Assembly (NCBI RefSeq): GCF_003443655.1
Contig: NZ_CP031941.1
Span: 1,793,501 to 1,857,500 of the forward strand
DNA length: 64,000 nt
Direction of reading: 5' to 3'
Source of the DNA: Nostoc sphaeroides
GTDB lineage: Bacteria; Cyanobacteriota; Cyanobacteriia; Cyanobacteriales; Nostocaceae
In this document: piece by piece, positions 1 through 9,345 of the stretch
How the letters are laid out: every line of letters begins with the position of its first letter
How positions within the stretch are numbered: the first letter of the stretch is position 1
Notes under the pieces: generated by a model
Told to the model about the DNA's origin: nothing
Databases searched by the model: none
Seen by the model: only the letters and a program-made list of their open reading frames with translations
Made by a program: the position numbers and the translations under genes

Positions 1-117
1 GACCAAGGTAACTCATCCATTGAGGCGTTGATTTGGATGACTCAACAATATATTTCAGTGCTGGTTAAAATTCGTAGCTTGCAGGAGAAAAAAGAGGAAA
101 CCGATTCTCAAAAGTAA
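1..117 (+). CDS. C-terminal end of an unrecognised protein (truncated by window edge)
   Basis: Frame 1 is open from the first base and ends at TAA 115-117, giving 38 residues. The last 15 or so are strongly charged (EKKEE followed by TDSQK). No start codon lies in the window and the piece is too short to assign a family. The next gene converges on it from the other strand, with a palindromic repeat between them. Confidence 0.5.
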   Translation, partial: DQGNSSIEALIWMTQQYISVLVKIRSLQEKKEETDSQK

Positions 118-182
118 AAGATGAAATGCTAGGTGTGTTAACGGAACGCCGTAACGCACCTACGCTGAATAAATCATCATGA

Positions 183-246
183 AGACGCGATTCATCGCCG
201 TCTCTACAATAATCAATCTTTTGTAGAGACGGCGATTCATCGCGTC
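183..246. repeat. Hairpin repeat, AGACGCGATTCATCGCCGTC family
   Basis: Two 27-bp arms (183-209 and 220-246) are inverted copies apart from a three-base mismatch, around a loop of about 10 nt. The same core recurs at 6557, 40334, 43777, 51080 and 62850. It lies between two convergent genes, so it could also act as a terminator-like structure. Confidence 0.8.
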
Positions 247-275
247 TCTTGTCTTAATTCACTCACGTTAAAATA

Positions 276-2204
276 TCAAGACTCCATCTCCGCTAATTCT
301 AACCAGCGTTCAGTCGCCACATCGATCGCGTGCTTGAGCTTTTCCACATGATCATACAATTTCTGCACTTCGCTATAATTACCCGGTGAGACATTCGCCA
401 ACGTTTTCTCAGTTTCTGCCTTCTCAGCTTCTAACTCGGCAATCTTACCTTCCAACTGCTCAAATTCTTTCTTCTCCCAATTGGATAACCTCCGCCGCTT
501 GGTATTCTCTACCTCCTTGGGTGAAGCCGCACCATTTTGGACTTCGGCATTTTTCGGCTTCTCCTTAGCGTTCGCAGCTTGTTGCTGTGCCTCTTCAGCC
601 TTCTTATAGTCCAGATAAATCGAGTAATTCCCTGGATATTGCCGCAGATTACCGCCTTCCTCAAAGGAAAATACTGTGTCGATGGTGCGATCGAGAAAGT
701 AGCGATCGTGAGAAACTACAATTACACACCCGACAAAATCTTCTAAATAATCCTCTAATACTGCTAATGTTTGGACATCTAAATCATTTGTCGGTTCATC
801 TAAAATCAAGACATTGGGCGCACTCATCAAAACACGCAACAGAAATAAACGGCGTTTTTCACCACCAGAAAGTTTATTAATTGGGGCATACTGTTGATTA
901 CCGGGAAACAAAAACCGCTCCAACATTTGCGAAGCAGTAATTTGAGTTCCATCGGTAATTTTGATAAACTCTCCTTCTTCTTTGATGTAGTCAATCACGC
1001 GCTGATTTTCGTTTAAAGCTGTAAGCAATTCTTCAGAATGCTGGTCAAAATAACCGATGTGAATTGTAGTACCAATTTCTGCAACACCTGAATCTGGCTT
1101 AATTTGACCAGTAATAATATCCATTAAAGTGGATTTACCAGCACCATTAGCGCCGATAATGCCGATGCGGTCTTCTGGACTAAATTCGTAAGTGAAATTA
1201 TTAATCAGGGTGCGTCCATTGTATGCTTTAGAAATGTTATCTAATTCAATAACTTTTTTGCCAATGCGACGACCAACTGTAGAAATATCAACTTTACCCT
1301 GAACTTGTTTAAACTCAGTATCCCGCAAAGCATGAGCGCGGTCAATTCTCGCTTTTTGCTTGGTACTTCTGGCTTTTGGCCCTTTTTTGAGCCATTCCAA
1401 CTCACGCCGCAACAAACCTTGGTGTTTACGTTGACTACTTACAGCAGATTCTTCTGCTAAAGCCTTCTTTTCGAGGTAATATGAATAGTTACCTGTGTAG
1501 GTGTAAATGTCGCCTCGGTCGATTTCAATAATCCGATTGGTAACGCGATCTAGAAAGTAGCGATCGTGGGTGATGAGAAAAAGTGCGCCACGATAGCGAT
1601 TTAAATAACTTTGTAACCATTCTACAGAAAGAGCATCAAGATGGTTTGTCGGCTCATCCATGAGCAAAACATCTGGTTCTGCTAGCAACGCTGATGCTAA
1701 AGCAATCCGCTTGCGATAGCCTCCAGATAAAGTGCCTATCTTGGCGTCAAAGTCAGAAATTCCTAATTTAGTGAGGATGATTTTAGCATTAGTTTCTAAT
1801 TCCCAAGCACCATTTGTATCCATCCGTTGCATCACCACAGAAAGGCGAGACATCAGTTGGCTATCATCTGGATAGTGAGCCAATTTATCTGAGAGTTCTT
1901 CATACTCACGCACCAAAGACATGTGTTCACCACTGTCGGCAAAAACTTGCTCTAAAACTGTGTGATTCTCATCTAAATCTGGCAACTGGGGTAAGTAGAT
2001 AATTCTAGAACCAGAGTTGACTAAAATCTGACCGCTATCAATGGATTCTAACCCGGCAATCATTTTTAATAGGGTTGATTTGCCAGAACCGTTAGTACCA
2101 ATTAAGCCAACTTTATCGGTAGCATCGAGGCTAAAGCTGGCATCTTTTAAAATTTCCTTGATGCCAAAGTCTTTCTTGACTGATTGTAGTGTAATAATAC
2201 TCAT
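276..2204 (-). CDS. uup: ABC-F family ATPase, Uup-like
   Basis: This is a 642-residue soluble protein with two ATP-binding cassettes and no membrane segments, the layout of ABC-F proteins that act on ribosomes or, for Uup, in DNA/RNA-linked quality control. Cassette 1 has Walker A GTNGSGKST (residues 36-44), signature LSGGYRKR and Walker B LLMDEPT. Cassette 2 has GANGAGKST, LSGGEKRR and LILDEPT. The linker carries the basic stretch KKGPKARSTKQKARIDRAH, typical of the ABC-F tRNA-interacting region. The C-terminus (about 560-642) is a charged coiled coil (EQLEGKIAELEAEKAETEK), as in Uup and many ABC-F proteins. The start at MSIITLQSV fits the family. The subfamily (Uup rather than EttA or an antibiotic-resistance type) is inferred from the linker and C-terminal coil. 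It stands alone; the next upstream gene on this strand is 70 bp away. Confidence 0.9.
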   Translation of the reverse strand: MSIITLQSVKKDFGIKEILKDASFSLDATDKVGLIGTNGSGKSTLLKMIAGLESIDSGQILVNSGSRIIYLPQLPDLDENHTVLEQVFADSGEHMSLVREYEELSDKLAHYPDDSQLMSRLSVVMQRMDTNGAWELETNAKIILTKLGISDFDAKIGTLSGGYRKRIALASALLAEPDVLLMDEPTNHLDALSVEWLQSYLNRYRGALFLITHDRYFLDRVTNRIIEIDRGDIYTYTGNYSYYLEKKALAEESAVSSQRKHQGLLRRELEWLKKGPKARSTKQKARIDRAHALRDTEFKQVQGKVDISTVGRRIGKKVIELDNISKAYNGRTLINNFTYEFSPEDRIGIIGANGAGKSTLMDIITGQIKPDSGVAEIGTTIHIGYFDQHSEELLTALNENQRVIDYIKEEGEFIKITDGTQITASQMLERFLFPGNQQYAPINKLSGGEKRRLFLLRVLMSAPNVLILDEPTNDLDVQTLAVLEDYLEDFVGCVIVVSHDRYFLDRTIDTVFSFEEGGNLRQYPGNYSIYLDYKKAEEAQQQAANAKEKPKNAEVQNGAASPKEVENTKRRRLSNWEKKEFEQLEGKIAELEAEKAETEKTLANVSPGNYSEVQKLYDHVEKLKHAIDVATERWLELAEMES

Positions 2205-2275
2205 AAGATTTAGTAGTTTTTCATTGATTATTAGTTAGTAGGTAAGGCAAATACCCTACCTACATTCGCTGAGTT

Positions 2276-2692
2276 CTATAGAAATAAGTCCAAGGGGAGA
2301 TGTCCATACATTTCGTTGATTCCGCCTTCGTGGTAAGACTGGCAAGACACTAATACGCCACGATGATGTCCAGCATAAGAATCGAGATAACACAAGCCAT
2401 TTTTACCATTTAATTTGATATAAACTGGGCCTTCAGGTGTAACTAAATTGTCTGGTACTTCATAACCCAAAGCCAGAGAATAAGTCTTCATGGCAAGTAT
2501 TCCTTCTTCTGCTGTATCAGCACAAATTCCTAAAATTTGATAATCAGCAAGTTTAGCGATCAAAATTAAGGCACTACGAATTACTGATTTTTCTGATGGC
2601 TTGAGGACAGGCGCAATATCTAGACAGTTGAATTTATTCAGTAATTTTTTTGCTTCTTCGGCGGTGATATTCTGGGGATTAGGGGTTGACAT
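2276..2692 (-). CDS. DUF1824-family protein
   Basis: A 138-residue soluble protein without signal peptide or membrane segment. It matches my memory of the small cyanobacterial DUF1824 family, with the C-terminal pattern YAGHHRGVLVSCQS followed by INEMYGHLPLDLF. Function is unknown. It lies 70 bp upstream of the ABC-F gene on the same strand and about 175 bp downstream of the SPFH gene, so the three could share transcripts, but no overlap forces this. Confidence 0.8.
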   Translation of the reverse strand: MSTPNPQNITAEEAKKLLNKFNCLDIAPVLKPSEKSVIRSALILIAKLADYQILGICADTAEEGILAMKTYSLALGYEVPDNLVTPEGPVYIKLNGKNGLCYLDSYAGHHRGVLVSCQSYHEGGINEMYGHLPLDLFL

Positions 2693-2867
2693 AAACTTCG
2701 ATTCTTCTGTTGTTGGTTTTTCTGTTGTGTTGAAGTTGGGAATAACCCAACTTACTAAATATTATTTACTCGAATTAAAGCCTCGACAAAACTCACTTCG
2801 ACAACTCTTGGAGACGCTACGCGAACGCTCAGTGAGCATGGCTTTAATCTTAAACGAAGTTAAAGTG

Positions 2868-3716
2868 TTACGGTTGATTTTGGACGTTTCCAAGGTTGAA
2901 TATGAAGGGGACGCCGCTTTTTGAGTCACCACCCATAACGAGGACTTTGGGCATCTGAGCGCCGCCACTCTTCCAAGCTTCAATTGCTTCTTTTTGCAGA
3001 ACTAACTGTCCTCCTTGGGCTTTGAGTGTCTCTGCTAAGAGTCTTTGAGCTTCTGCCCTACCTTTAGCGCGATTCACATCTGCTTGTGCTTCTTGTTCTG
3101 CTTCCCGTGCTACATAAACGGCTCTTTGCGCCCGTTGTTCAGCAATTTGTTTTTCTTCCACAGCTCTGGCAAATTCTGGTGAGAATGCTAAATCAACTAC
3201 GCTAGTATCTAACACAATTATCCCATATTTGTCTAAGCGATCGCCTAGCGCTTCATCAAAGTCTTCTTTCAACTCACTTCTTTTGGTAATTGCTTCTTCT
3301 ACTGTTCTTCTAGCGGCTGCAATTTTAAATGCTTCTTGGGTCTGTGGTGCAATGATTTTCGATACAATATTTGCTAAGGTTCCTTGTTTCCTTCTAACTT
3401 CAACTACCTTGATGGGATCGAGGCGAAAGTTGATCGCAAATCTCGCAGATAAATTTTGCAAATCCTTAGTAGAACTCTCGGCTGGTACTTCAAATTTCTG
3501 CACAGTCAAATCATACACATCTATCACTGAGATAAAAGGCGGTTTTGCATGAATCCCTTCCAACAATGCCCCATCTCTCGCTCCACCCAAAATGCTGATC
3601 ACTCCTGCTTGTCCTGGGTTAATAATGATAAAGGAATTTAGTCCCAAAAGCACTAGTGTTGCTAACACAATTCCTAAAACTGTGCTTTGCCAATTTCCAA
3701 ATTGCTGATTTTTCAA
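2868..3716 (-). CDS. Prohibitin-like SPFH (band 7) membrane protein
   Basis: A 282-residue protein with one N-terminal membrane segment (about residues 12-33, VLGIVLATLVLLGLNSFIII), then an SPFH domain (about 35-190) and an alanine/glutamate-rich coiled coil (about 190-245, EKQIAEQRAQRAVYVAREAE). This is the prohibitin layout. Prohibitins form ring-shaped scaffolds in membranes and in bacteria modulate membrane proteases such as FtsH. Length is typical. In cyanobacteria they occur in plasma or thylakoid membranes; which applies here cannot be read from sequence. Confidence 0.9.
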   Translation of the reverse strand: MKNQQFGNWQSTVLGIVLATLVLLGLNSFIIINPGQAGVISILGGARDGALLEGIHAKPPFISVIDVYDLTVQKFEVPAESSTKDLQNLSARFAINFRLDPIKVVEVRRKQGTLANIVSKIIAPQTQEAFKIAAARRTVEEAITKRSELKEDFDEALGDRLDKYGIIVLDTSVVDLAFSPEFARAVEEKQIAEQRAQRAVYVAREAEQEAQADVNRAKGRAEAQRLLAETLKAQGGQLVLQKEAIEAWKSGGAQMPKVLVMGGDSKSGVPFIFNLGNVQNQP

Positions 3717-4040
3717 ATTCTTCTCTCCAATATGAGTTAGTCATTGGTCATTTGTCATTTGTCATTGGTCATGAAGAGTTATTATTTTTCTCCTTGTCTT
3801 CCTTCTCTAGTCCATAGTGCTGAGTAAAAAGTATTACTTTGGTTTGGGTAAACTCAGTTACTAGTTTAAGTTTCTCATTAGTCTGTCTGAATTAAGCCTT
3901 TAATCTGAAGAAGGCAGCACTGGTGGTTTAATCTCCATCGTTTGTAATGAGATTAACCAATTAGAGCGGTTTATGGATGGAGGAGCGAATGATATTATCC
4001 AAGTTTCCCCAACTGTTTTAGTTTATTGTTGCAAACATAT
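3717..4040. other. Intergenic region between divergent genes, with a short heptamer repeat
   Basis: No gene seen. Positions 3741-3772 hold four to five copies of a TCATTGG/TCATTTG heptamer, one of several heptamer arrays in the window. The rest should hold the promoters of the divergent SPFH and FAD-oxidoreductase genes, but I cannot pick out a convincing -10/-35 pair. Confidence 0.5.
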
Positions 4041-5582
4041 ATGCAAGTTACAGATGTAGTTGTTATTGGTAGCGGTATTGGCGGTTTGAGTTGTGCTGCT
4101 GTTTTGGCACGGTATGGCTTTGATGTGATAGTCTGCGAAAGCCACTCCATTGCTGGAGGCGCTGCCCATGCTTTTGAGCGCAATGGTTTCAAATTTGACT
4201 CGGGCCCGTCTCTCTACTCTGGACTGTCTTACAGCCCCTCTGCTAACCCTCTGCGGCAAGTCTTAGATGCAATTGGTTCAGAATTACCATGCGTAACTTA
4301 CGATACTTGGGGTTGTTGTGTACCAGAAGGTGATTTTGATACGTCGGTTGGTGCCCAGCAATTTTGTGAAGTGCTGATGAAATTCCGGGGACATGATGCT
4401 GTAGCCGAATGGCAAGAACTCCAGCGCGTTATGGAACCATTCGCTAGTGCAGCAACTTCTATACCACCAGCAGCATTACGCTTTGATTTTGGTGCAGCTA
4501 GAACTGTGGGCCCATTTATCCCATCTTTGACAAAAAATCTGGCGAATATAATTAAGCTGACGGGCCCCTTCAGCCGGATTATGGATGGCGTTGTTAAAGA
4601 TCCTTTTACCAGAAATTGGCTGAATTTGCTGTGTTTTCTGCTTTCTGGATTGCCCGCAGATGGTACTAGCGCCGCAGAGGTAGGATTTATGTTTGCGGAT
4701 TGGTATCGGCCAAACGCAATACTTGAATATCCCATTGGTGGTAGTGGTGCTTTAGTTGACACCCTTGTACAAGGATTGGAGCGTCACGGTGGGAAGTTGA
4801 TTCTAGGCGCTCATGTGGAAGAAGTGCTTGTAGAAGGGAATCGGGCGGTGGGTGTGCGTCTGCGCGATCGCTCCGAAATCCGATCGCGGCGGGCAGTGAT
4901 TTCTAATGCATCGGTTTGGGACACACTGAAGTTATTACCAGAAAAGGCAATACCCAAAAACTACCGCGCTAAACGACAGGCGACACCTGAGTGTGATAGC
5001 TTTATGCATCTCCATTTAGGCGTTGATGCTCAAGGATTACAGCCAAATTTGCGGTGTCATTACATCGTGGTTAATGACTGGGAATTGGGCATAACAGCAC
5101 CTCAGAATGTTGTGGTGATATCAATTCCTTCAGTTCTCGATCCATCCTTAGCGCCACCAGGTAAGCACGTAATTCATGTTTATACACCTGGTAATGAGCC
5201 ATACTCTATCTGGCAGGGAATGGATAGAAGGAACCAAGAATATGCCGAAAAAAAGCGATCGCGTGCAGAAGTAATGTGGCAAGCATTAGAGCGGATAATT
5301 CCAGATATTCGCTCTCGTTGCGAAGTCACACTTGTTGGTACACCTCTAACTCACGAACGTTATCTCCGTCGTTATCAAGGTTCCTACGGCCCAGCAATTC
5401 AGGCTGGAAGCGCTATGTTTCCCGGCCCTGGCACACCTTTAGCGGGGCTGATGTGCTGTGGAGACTCGACATTTCCCGGTATTGGTTTACCAGCAGTCGC
5501 CGCCAGTGGGCTGATTGCTGCAAATACCCTTGCACCGGTTGATAAGCATTTAGCAATGCTTCAAGATATCAAGTGTATTTAA
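4041..5582 (+). CDS. CRTISO/phytoene-desaturase-like FAD-dependent oxidoreductase
   Basis: A 513-residue flavoprotein. The N-terminal Rossmann FAD motif VVVIGSGIGGLSCA starts about residue 6, and the C-terminal FAD-binding motif CCGDSTFPGIGLPAVAASG is typical of carotenoid isomerases and phytoene-desaturase relatives. Family members desaturate or isomerise carotenoids or saturate other polyprenoids (CrtH, CrtO, RetSat types). Substrate is not deducible and no carotenoid gene lies nearby. A TTG at 4026 is in frame, but ATG 4041 places the GxGxxG motif at the usual distance from the N-terminus and is preferred. The last 14 bases overlap the 3' end of the convergent PEP-CTERM gene. Confidence 0.85.
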   Translation: MQVTDVVVIGSGIGGLSCAAVLARYGFDVIVCESHSIAGGAAHAFERNGFKFDSGPSLYSGLSYSPSANPLRQVLDAIGSELPCVTYDTWGCCVPEGDFDTSVGAQQFCEVLMKFRGHDAVAEWQELQRVMEPFASAATSIPPAALRFDFGAARTVGPFIPSLTKNLANIIKLTGPFSRIMDGVVKDPFTRNWLNLLCFLLSGLPADGTSAAEVGFMFADWYRPNAILEYPIGGSGALVDTLVQGLERHGGKLILGAHVEEVLVEGNRAVGVRLRDRSEIRSRRAVISNASVWDTLKLLPEKAIPKNYRAKRQATPECDSFMHLHLGVDAQGLQPNLRCHYIVVNDWELGITAPQNVVVISIPSVLDPSLAPPGKHVIHVYTPGNEPYSIWQGMDRRNQEYAEKKRSRAEVMWQALERIIPDIRSRCEVTLVGTPLTHERYLRRYQGSYGPAIQAGSAMFPGPGTPLAGLMCCGDSTFPGIGLPAVAASGLIAANTLAPVDKHLAMLQDIKCI

Positions 5583-6243
5583 CTTTTCGAGTATAAAACC
5601 TAGTTGCCAAGAGAGCCGCACCCACTGCCAAAACTGCTAGTACACTATCAGGTTCGGGTACGGCAGCAACTTCAGCATCAATTCGGGCAGTTCCAGCAAA
5701 CGAACCTGTTAATTCAGGTTTTTGGAGAATATTAGCAAACTCTGGAGAAACCAGCAATTTTACATCAGGGATGGTTAAATTTTGATTATCAAATACCACA
5801 GGTTCTGGAAGACTCAAATCAAACAAAATTGTATTTAAAGAATATGTGTCTCTTAAAACAAATCCGCTAGCATCTTTAACAGTACGTCCTGGAGCAAAAC
5901 CAATTGAAAAGTCACCCACAGTAATTTGATTATTGAAGGTAACAGTCCCAGTATTCTCGATTGTACCTGAAAGCGGAGTAAAACCGCCCTCGTCACTGAA
6001 CGTAAAGTTGCTGGCTGGTTCGATGTTGAAGCCAACCAAATAATTGCTAGGAATTGGTGCGACTGTATTATTACTGCCTGTCAAGATTAGCCCGATACTT
6101 CTAAGAATATCCTCGTGGTCATGATCAATGCTAGTGACTCCAGATATCACTTTAAAAGTTGCAGCTTCTACTTGTATGGGTGCAACTGATATAAAAGCTG
6201 CTGTTGTACAAGCAAGAATCCCTGAAAACTGAAAAAAACGCAT
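5569..6243 (-). CDS. PEP-CTERM-anchored exported protein
   Basis: A 224-residue protein with a signal peptide (about 1-27, ending VEAAT) and a C-terminal sorting tail: the motif VPEPDS, a hydrophobic helix (VLAVLAVGAALLATRF) and a short basic end (TRKVKYT). PEP-CTERM tails are processed by exosortase and link proteins to exopolysaccharide export. The mature region is probably beta-rich with no recognisable enzyme motif. Function unknown. It overlaps the 3' end of the convergent oxidoreductase gene by 14 bp. Confidence 0.85.
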   Translation of the reverse strand: MRFFQFSGILACTTAAFISVAPIQVEAATFKVISGVTSIDHDHEDILRSIGLILTGSNNTVAPIPSNYLVGFNIEPASNFTFSDEGGFTPLSGTIENTGTVTFNNQITVGDFSIGFAPGRTVKDASGFVLRDTYSLNTILFDLSLPEPVVFDNQNLTIPDVKLLVSPEFANILQKPELTGSFAGTARIDAEVAAVPEPDSVLAVLAVGAALLATRFYTRKVKYT

Positions 6244-6750
6244 AAATACCCCTTATTTTAGTAGTTCATTTTATCTAAAAAGCGCTCCTTGTAAAAATAA
6301 AAACACTTTTATAAAAGTTATATCAAGTAATCGTCAAGCTAATAGCAAAATTTCAATCGTAGAGTTACAAATACAAATTCAGGTATGTGGGTAAAGATAA
6401 ATATCACTGCCTAGAATCAAGCACAAGGTATCAGATATAGGGTATTAGGGATAAAAAATGATAAAAATATAGTTACGTTTAATTATGTCCAGTGCCAATC
6501 ATTTAGCCTTAAATGTAAAAATTATGATGTGGTAAAGTATAAATTTTTAAGGCAAGAGACGCGATAAATCGCCGTCTTTACAATAATCAATCCTTTGTAG
6601 AGACGGCGATTTATCGCGTCTTTACAATTAGCGGCGTGTCATCAAAAAACCTTATCCGAACCGTATTGTCAGTACAAGTAATTCAGTGGTCTTAAATGAG
6701 TGGAAAGTTCAGGAGCTACAACTCATTTAAATTACGAATTATGAATTATT
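6244..6750. repeat. Intergenic region with a MITE remnant and hairpin repeat
   Basis: No gene seen in about 500 AT-rich bases. 6557-6621 is a copy of the AGACGCGATAAATCGCCGTC hairpin. To its right, 6640-6667 ends in the inverse of CAATACGGTTCGG-N2-AAGG, the terminal repeat of the MITE that is complete at 43731-43864. The matching left terminus is not seen here, so this looks like a truncated copy. Confidence 0.6.
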
Positions 6751-7212
6751 TCACAAGCTTGTTCTAATCCACCAGCTTATTTTGTCAAAATTAGAATCTA
6801 TTTCCTGCCAAAAGGTTGCTGATGAGTCTGCTTCTCTGGTTGCTGTGAGTATTTTATCTATACTGTCGAAGTTTTTTAGAATCACCTGTTTATCAAGTTT
6901 AGGAATATCTAATTTCAGATATTTCAGCCGATTGGGTAACTCTACTTTCTCTTTTGTAGGCAAGTGGGGAATATGATCAACTACTTGTAAAATTTTGTCT
7001 ATTGATGCAAATACTTCTTCAATGCTCGGTTTTTTAGTTTGTAATTGCAAATCTTTTTCTTCAAAGGTTTCTTCTTGATTACCTAACTTTACTAACACGA
7101 TTTTTACAAAGAAAATATTGTAATCAATCTCACTTACTTCACCCACTTGATTATGATATTCTCCCCTTTTATTTATAAGTACTATGTCACCTTTCTCAAT
7201 TTTGTCTTTCAT
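6751..7212 (-). CDS. Hypothetical protein with KOW/SH3-like N-terminus
   Basis: A 153-residue soluble protein I do not recognise as a named family. The N-terminal 40 residues (KGDIVLINKRGEYHNQVGEV) look like a small KOW/SH3-type barrel. The rest is predicted helical and lysine-rich (about 60-153), ending FDKISWWIRTSL. It lies 27 bp downstream of the kinase-FGE gene on the same strand, so they are probably co-transcribed and it may act with that kinase. No catalytic motif is visible. Confidence 0.7.
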   Translation of the reverse strand: MKDKIEKGDIVLINKRGEYHNQVGEVSEIDYNIFFVKIVLVKLGNQEETFEEKDLQLQTKKPSIEEVFASIDKILQVVDHIPHLPTKEKVELPNRLKYLKLDIPKLDKQVILKNFDSIDKILTATREADSSATFWQEIDSNFDKISWWIRTSL

Positions 7213-7239
7213 AATTACTACAGCCTATAAATTAAATTG

Positions 7240-9078
7240 CTAAATAATCTCCTCTACAGAAAATACTACTCTAAAGCCACAAACCCTCAGTCCACCGTCT
7301 GACTCATTCCAGCTACGGCTAGCGCTGCGACACAGTTCGGCGTTAAAACTCCACGAACCACCGCGTAGCACTCGGCGATTAATATCACCGCCAACTTCCC
7401 AAGCTGTTCCATCTGAAGGTGCGTCGCTGTAATTGTTGTGCCACGAATCAGCGCACCATTCCCAAACTAGCCCGTGCATATCGTATAATCCAAAGGCGTT
7501 GGCAACTTCAAAACTACCGACGTTTGTTGTTTCTTTACGGAATTTGCTTTTTGGTTCCATTGTGCAGTTAACTAACTCAGGGGTAATGGTTTCCCCAAAG
7601 TGGAAGGATGTTGTAGTTCCAGCCCGACAAGCGTATTCCCATTCAGCTTCACTCGGTAAACGATAGTCCCGTCCGGTTTTTTCTGATAGTCTGAGACAGA
7701 ATTCTACAGCCTCATACCAAGATACATTTTCTACTGGTCTATCTAAACCTTTGAATTTCGACGGATGGGGATTTAAAGCTTGTTTGACTTTGGGTAAAGC
7801 TGCTACTACTCTCCACTGTGCTTGAGTTACGGGAAATTTCCCCATAAAAAATGGTTCAACGGTAACTTTATGTCGAGGACGTTCGTCAGCATCTCCTTCA
7901 CACTCCGGTGAACCCATCATATAAGTACCGCCAGAAATCGATACCATTTCTAATGTGACTTCTTTACCCAATTCTTCGGCAAAGAAATTTGCATTACAAC
8001 TCATGCGGTTTACTTCTCTACCACCTGTGTCTACTGTCACTACATCAAATTCAAAGGTTTCTAAAGGGGGTAATGGTACTATTACTTTTTGTGGTAGCGG
8101 CGGTAATATTGGTTGAGGCATCGAAACAATTTTAAGGGCAACAGGTTCAATGTTCGATGTTGCAAATTTCAAATCGTTGATAACTTCTACTGCTGTTTGA
8201 TATCTTTCACTAGGTAGATGTTTTAGTAATTTCTCTAAAATTTTCCCTAAGTCGTCGCTGATAGTAATACCTTTTTCTTGTAAACGCTCACGCCACAACC
8301 ACTTAGCATTCATGGCATCATAAATAGGATCAATAACCTGTCCAGAAGCATCCTGCAACGGCAAACAACGAGTTAAAAGACGCACGCAAGTTACACCTAA
8401 AGCATACAAATCGCTGCCGTGACAAGCAAATCCAGCCATTTGTTCGGTTGGGGCATAACCAAGGGTATAAATTACTGTAGCTTGTCTTCCTATACTGGTT
8501 TGTGTTACCTGTTTAGCACCGCCAAAGTCAATTAATACGGGTTTTTCATCACTTGCACGGCGGATAATATTTTCTGGTTTGATATCCCGATGAATGACAT
8601 TATGAGTATGAATAAATTGCAGTACTGGCAATAAATCAGTTAAAAGTTCCCAAATTTGTGATTCACTATAGTTTTGTTGCTGAACTTCTTGTAAGAGAGT
8701 TTTTCCTTGAATAAATTCTTGTACGAGATATAAACTAGCACCTTGTTCAAAGTAAGCTAGTAATCTGGGAATTTGGGTATGATTTTCTCCCAGTTCATAC
8801 AACCTAAAAGCTTCTTCTTTGAAAAATTCTGCTGCTTTAGTACGTTGTCCTGTTCCCTGAAACTGTGGGAAAAATTGTTTGATGACGCAAGGCGCGTTTA
8901 GTCTGTCTACATCCTCTGTAGCATAAGTTCTACTAAATCCACCTTCACCTAAAAGTCTTAATACACGGTAACGGTTTCTTAGAAGTTTGCCAAAGTTGCT
9001 TTGTCCGCAACTCACGCAAAATCTATTGCTATCAGAGTTGAATGGATTTGAGCAATTGGGATTTTGGCAGATTTGCAT
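7240..9078 (-). CDS. Ser/Thr protein kinase fused to a formylglycine-generating-enzyme-like (SUMF1) domain
   Basis: A 612-residue three-part protein. Residues 4-24 form a zinc-ribbon-like Cys4 motif (CX4C-X11-CX2C). Residues about 36-300 are a Hanks-type kinase: glycine loop GEGGFSRTY, catalytic loop HRDIKPENI and DFGGAKQ, so it looks catalytically intact. After a proline-rich linker, residues about 375-605 are an FGE-sulfatase/SUMF1-like domain (ISGGTYMMGS, RLPSEAEWEYACRAGT, WEWCADSW, RVLRGGSW). Such fusions are common in multicellular cyanobacteria. The FGE-like part may bind a ligand, as in C-type-lectin-fold sensors, rather than oxidise sulfatases; this is inference. No transmembrane segment is visible, so it is probably cytoplasmic. 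It probably shares a transcript with the small gene 27 bp downstream. Confidence 0.92.
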   Translation of the reverse strand: MQICQNPNCSNPFNSDSNRFCVSCGQSNFGKLLRNRYRVLRLLGEGGFSRTYATEDVDRLNAPCVIKQFFPQFQGTGQRTKAAEFFKEEAFRLYELGENHTQIPRLLAYFEQGASLYLVQEFIQGKTLLQEVQQQNYSESQIWELLTDLLPVLQFIHTHNVIHRDIKPENIIRRASDEKPVLIDFGGAKQVTQTSIGRQATVIYTLGYAPTEQMAGFACHGSDLYALGVTCVRLLTRCLPLQDASGQVIDPIYDAMNAKWLWRERLQEKGITISDDLGKILEKLLKHLPSERYQTAVEVINDLKFATSNIEPVALKIVSMPQPILPPLPQKVIVPLPPLETFEFDVVTVDTGGREVNRMSCNANFFAEELGKEVTLEMVSISGGTYMMGSPECEGDADERPRHKVTVEPFFMGKFPVTQAQWRVVAALPKVKQALNPHPSKFKGLDRPVENVSWYEAVEFCLRLSEKTGRDYRLPSEAEWEYACRAGTTTSFHFGETITPELVNCTMEPKSKFRKETTNVGSFEVANAFGLYDMHGLVWEWCADSWHNNYSDAPSDGTAWEVGGDINRRVLRGGSWSFNAELCRSASRSWNESDGGLRVCGFRVVFSVEEII

Positions 9079-9129
9079 AATGAGGGGGAAATAGCATCTT
9101 CTCCAAAGTTAGCCCCAATGTTATCTATA

Positions 9130-9342
9130 GGAGTTGGGAGTTGGGAGTTAGGAGTTAGGAGTTGGGAGTTAGGAGTTAGGAGTTAGGAGTTGGGAGTTGG
9201 GAGTTAGGAGTTGGGAGTTAGGAGTTGGGAGTTGGGAGTTGGGAGTTGGGAGTTGGGAGTTGGGAGTTGGGAGTTGGGAGTTGGGAGTTGGGAGTTGGGA
9301 GTTGGGAGTTGGGAGTTGGGAGTTGGGAGTTGGGAGTTGGGG
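9130..9342. repeat. Heptanucleotide tandem array (GGAGTTG), about 30 copies
   Basis: About 213 bp of GAGTTGG units with sporadic GAGTTAG variants mixed in at the left end and near-perfect units at the right. It lies directly upstream of the kinase gene, 50 bp from its start, and about 145 bp downstream of the potC-like gene. Because 7 is not a multiple of 3, an open frame through it is a repeat artefact. Such arrays expand and contract by slippage and could affect kinase transcription. Confidence 0.95.
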
Positions 9343-9345
9343 GAT

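Noticed and set aside
2762..2983. Frames between the DUF1824 and SPFH genes
   Set aside because: Contain the GAGACGCTACGCGAACGCTC dispersed repeat and overlap the SPFH C-terminus; shadows.
9130..9342. CRISPR-like regular repeat
   Set aside because: Units are 7 bp with no spacers, so a simple tandem array; the 21-bp arrays likewise have no spacers. No cas gene is in the window.
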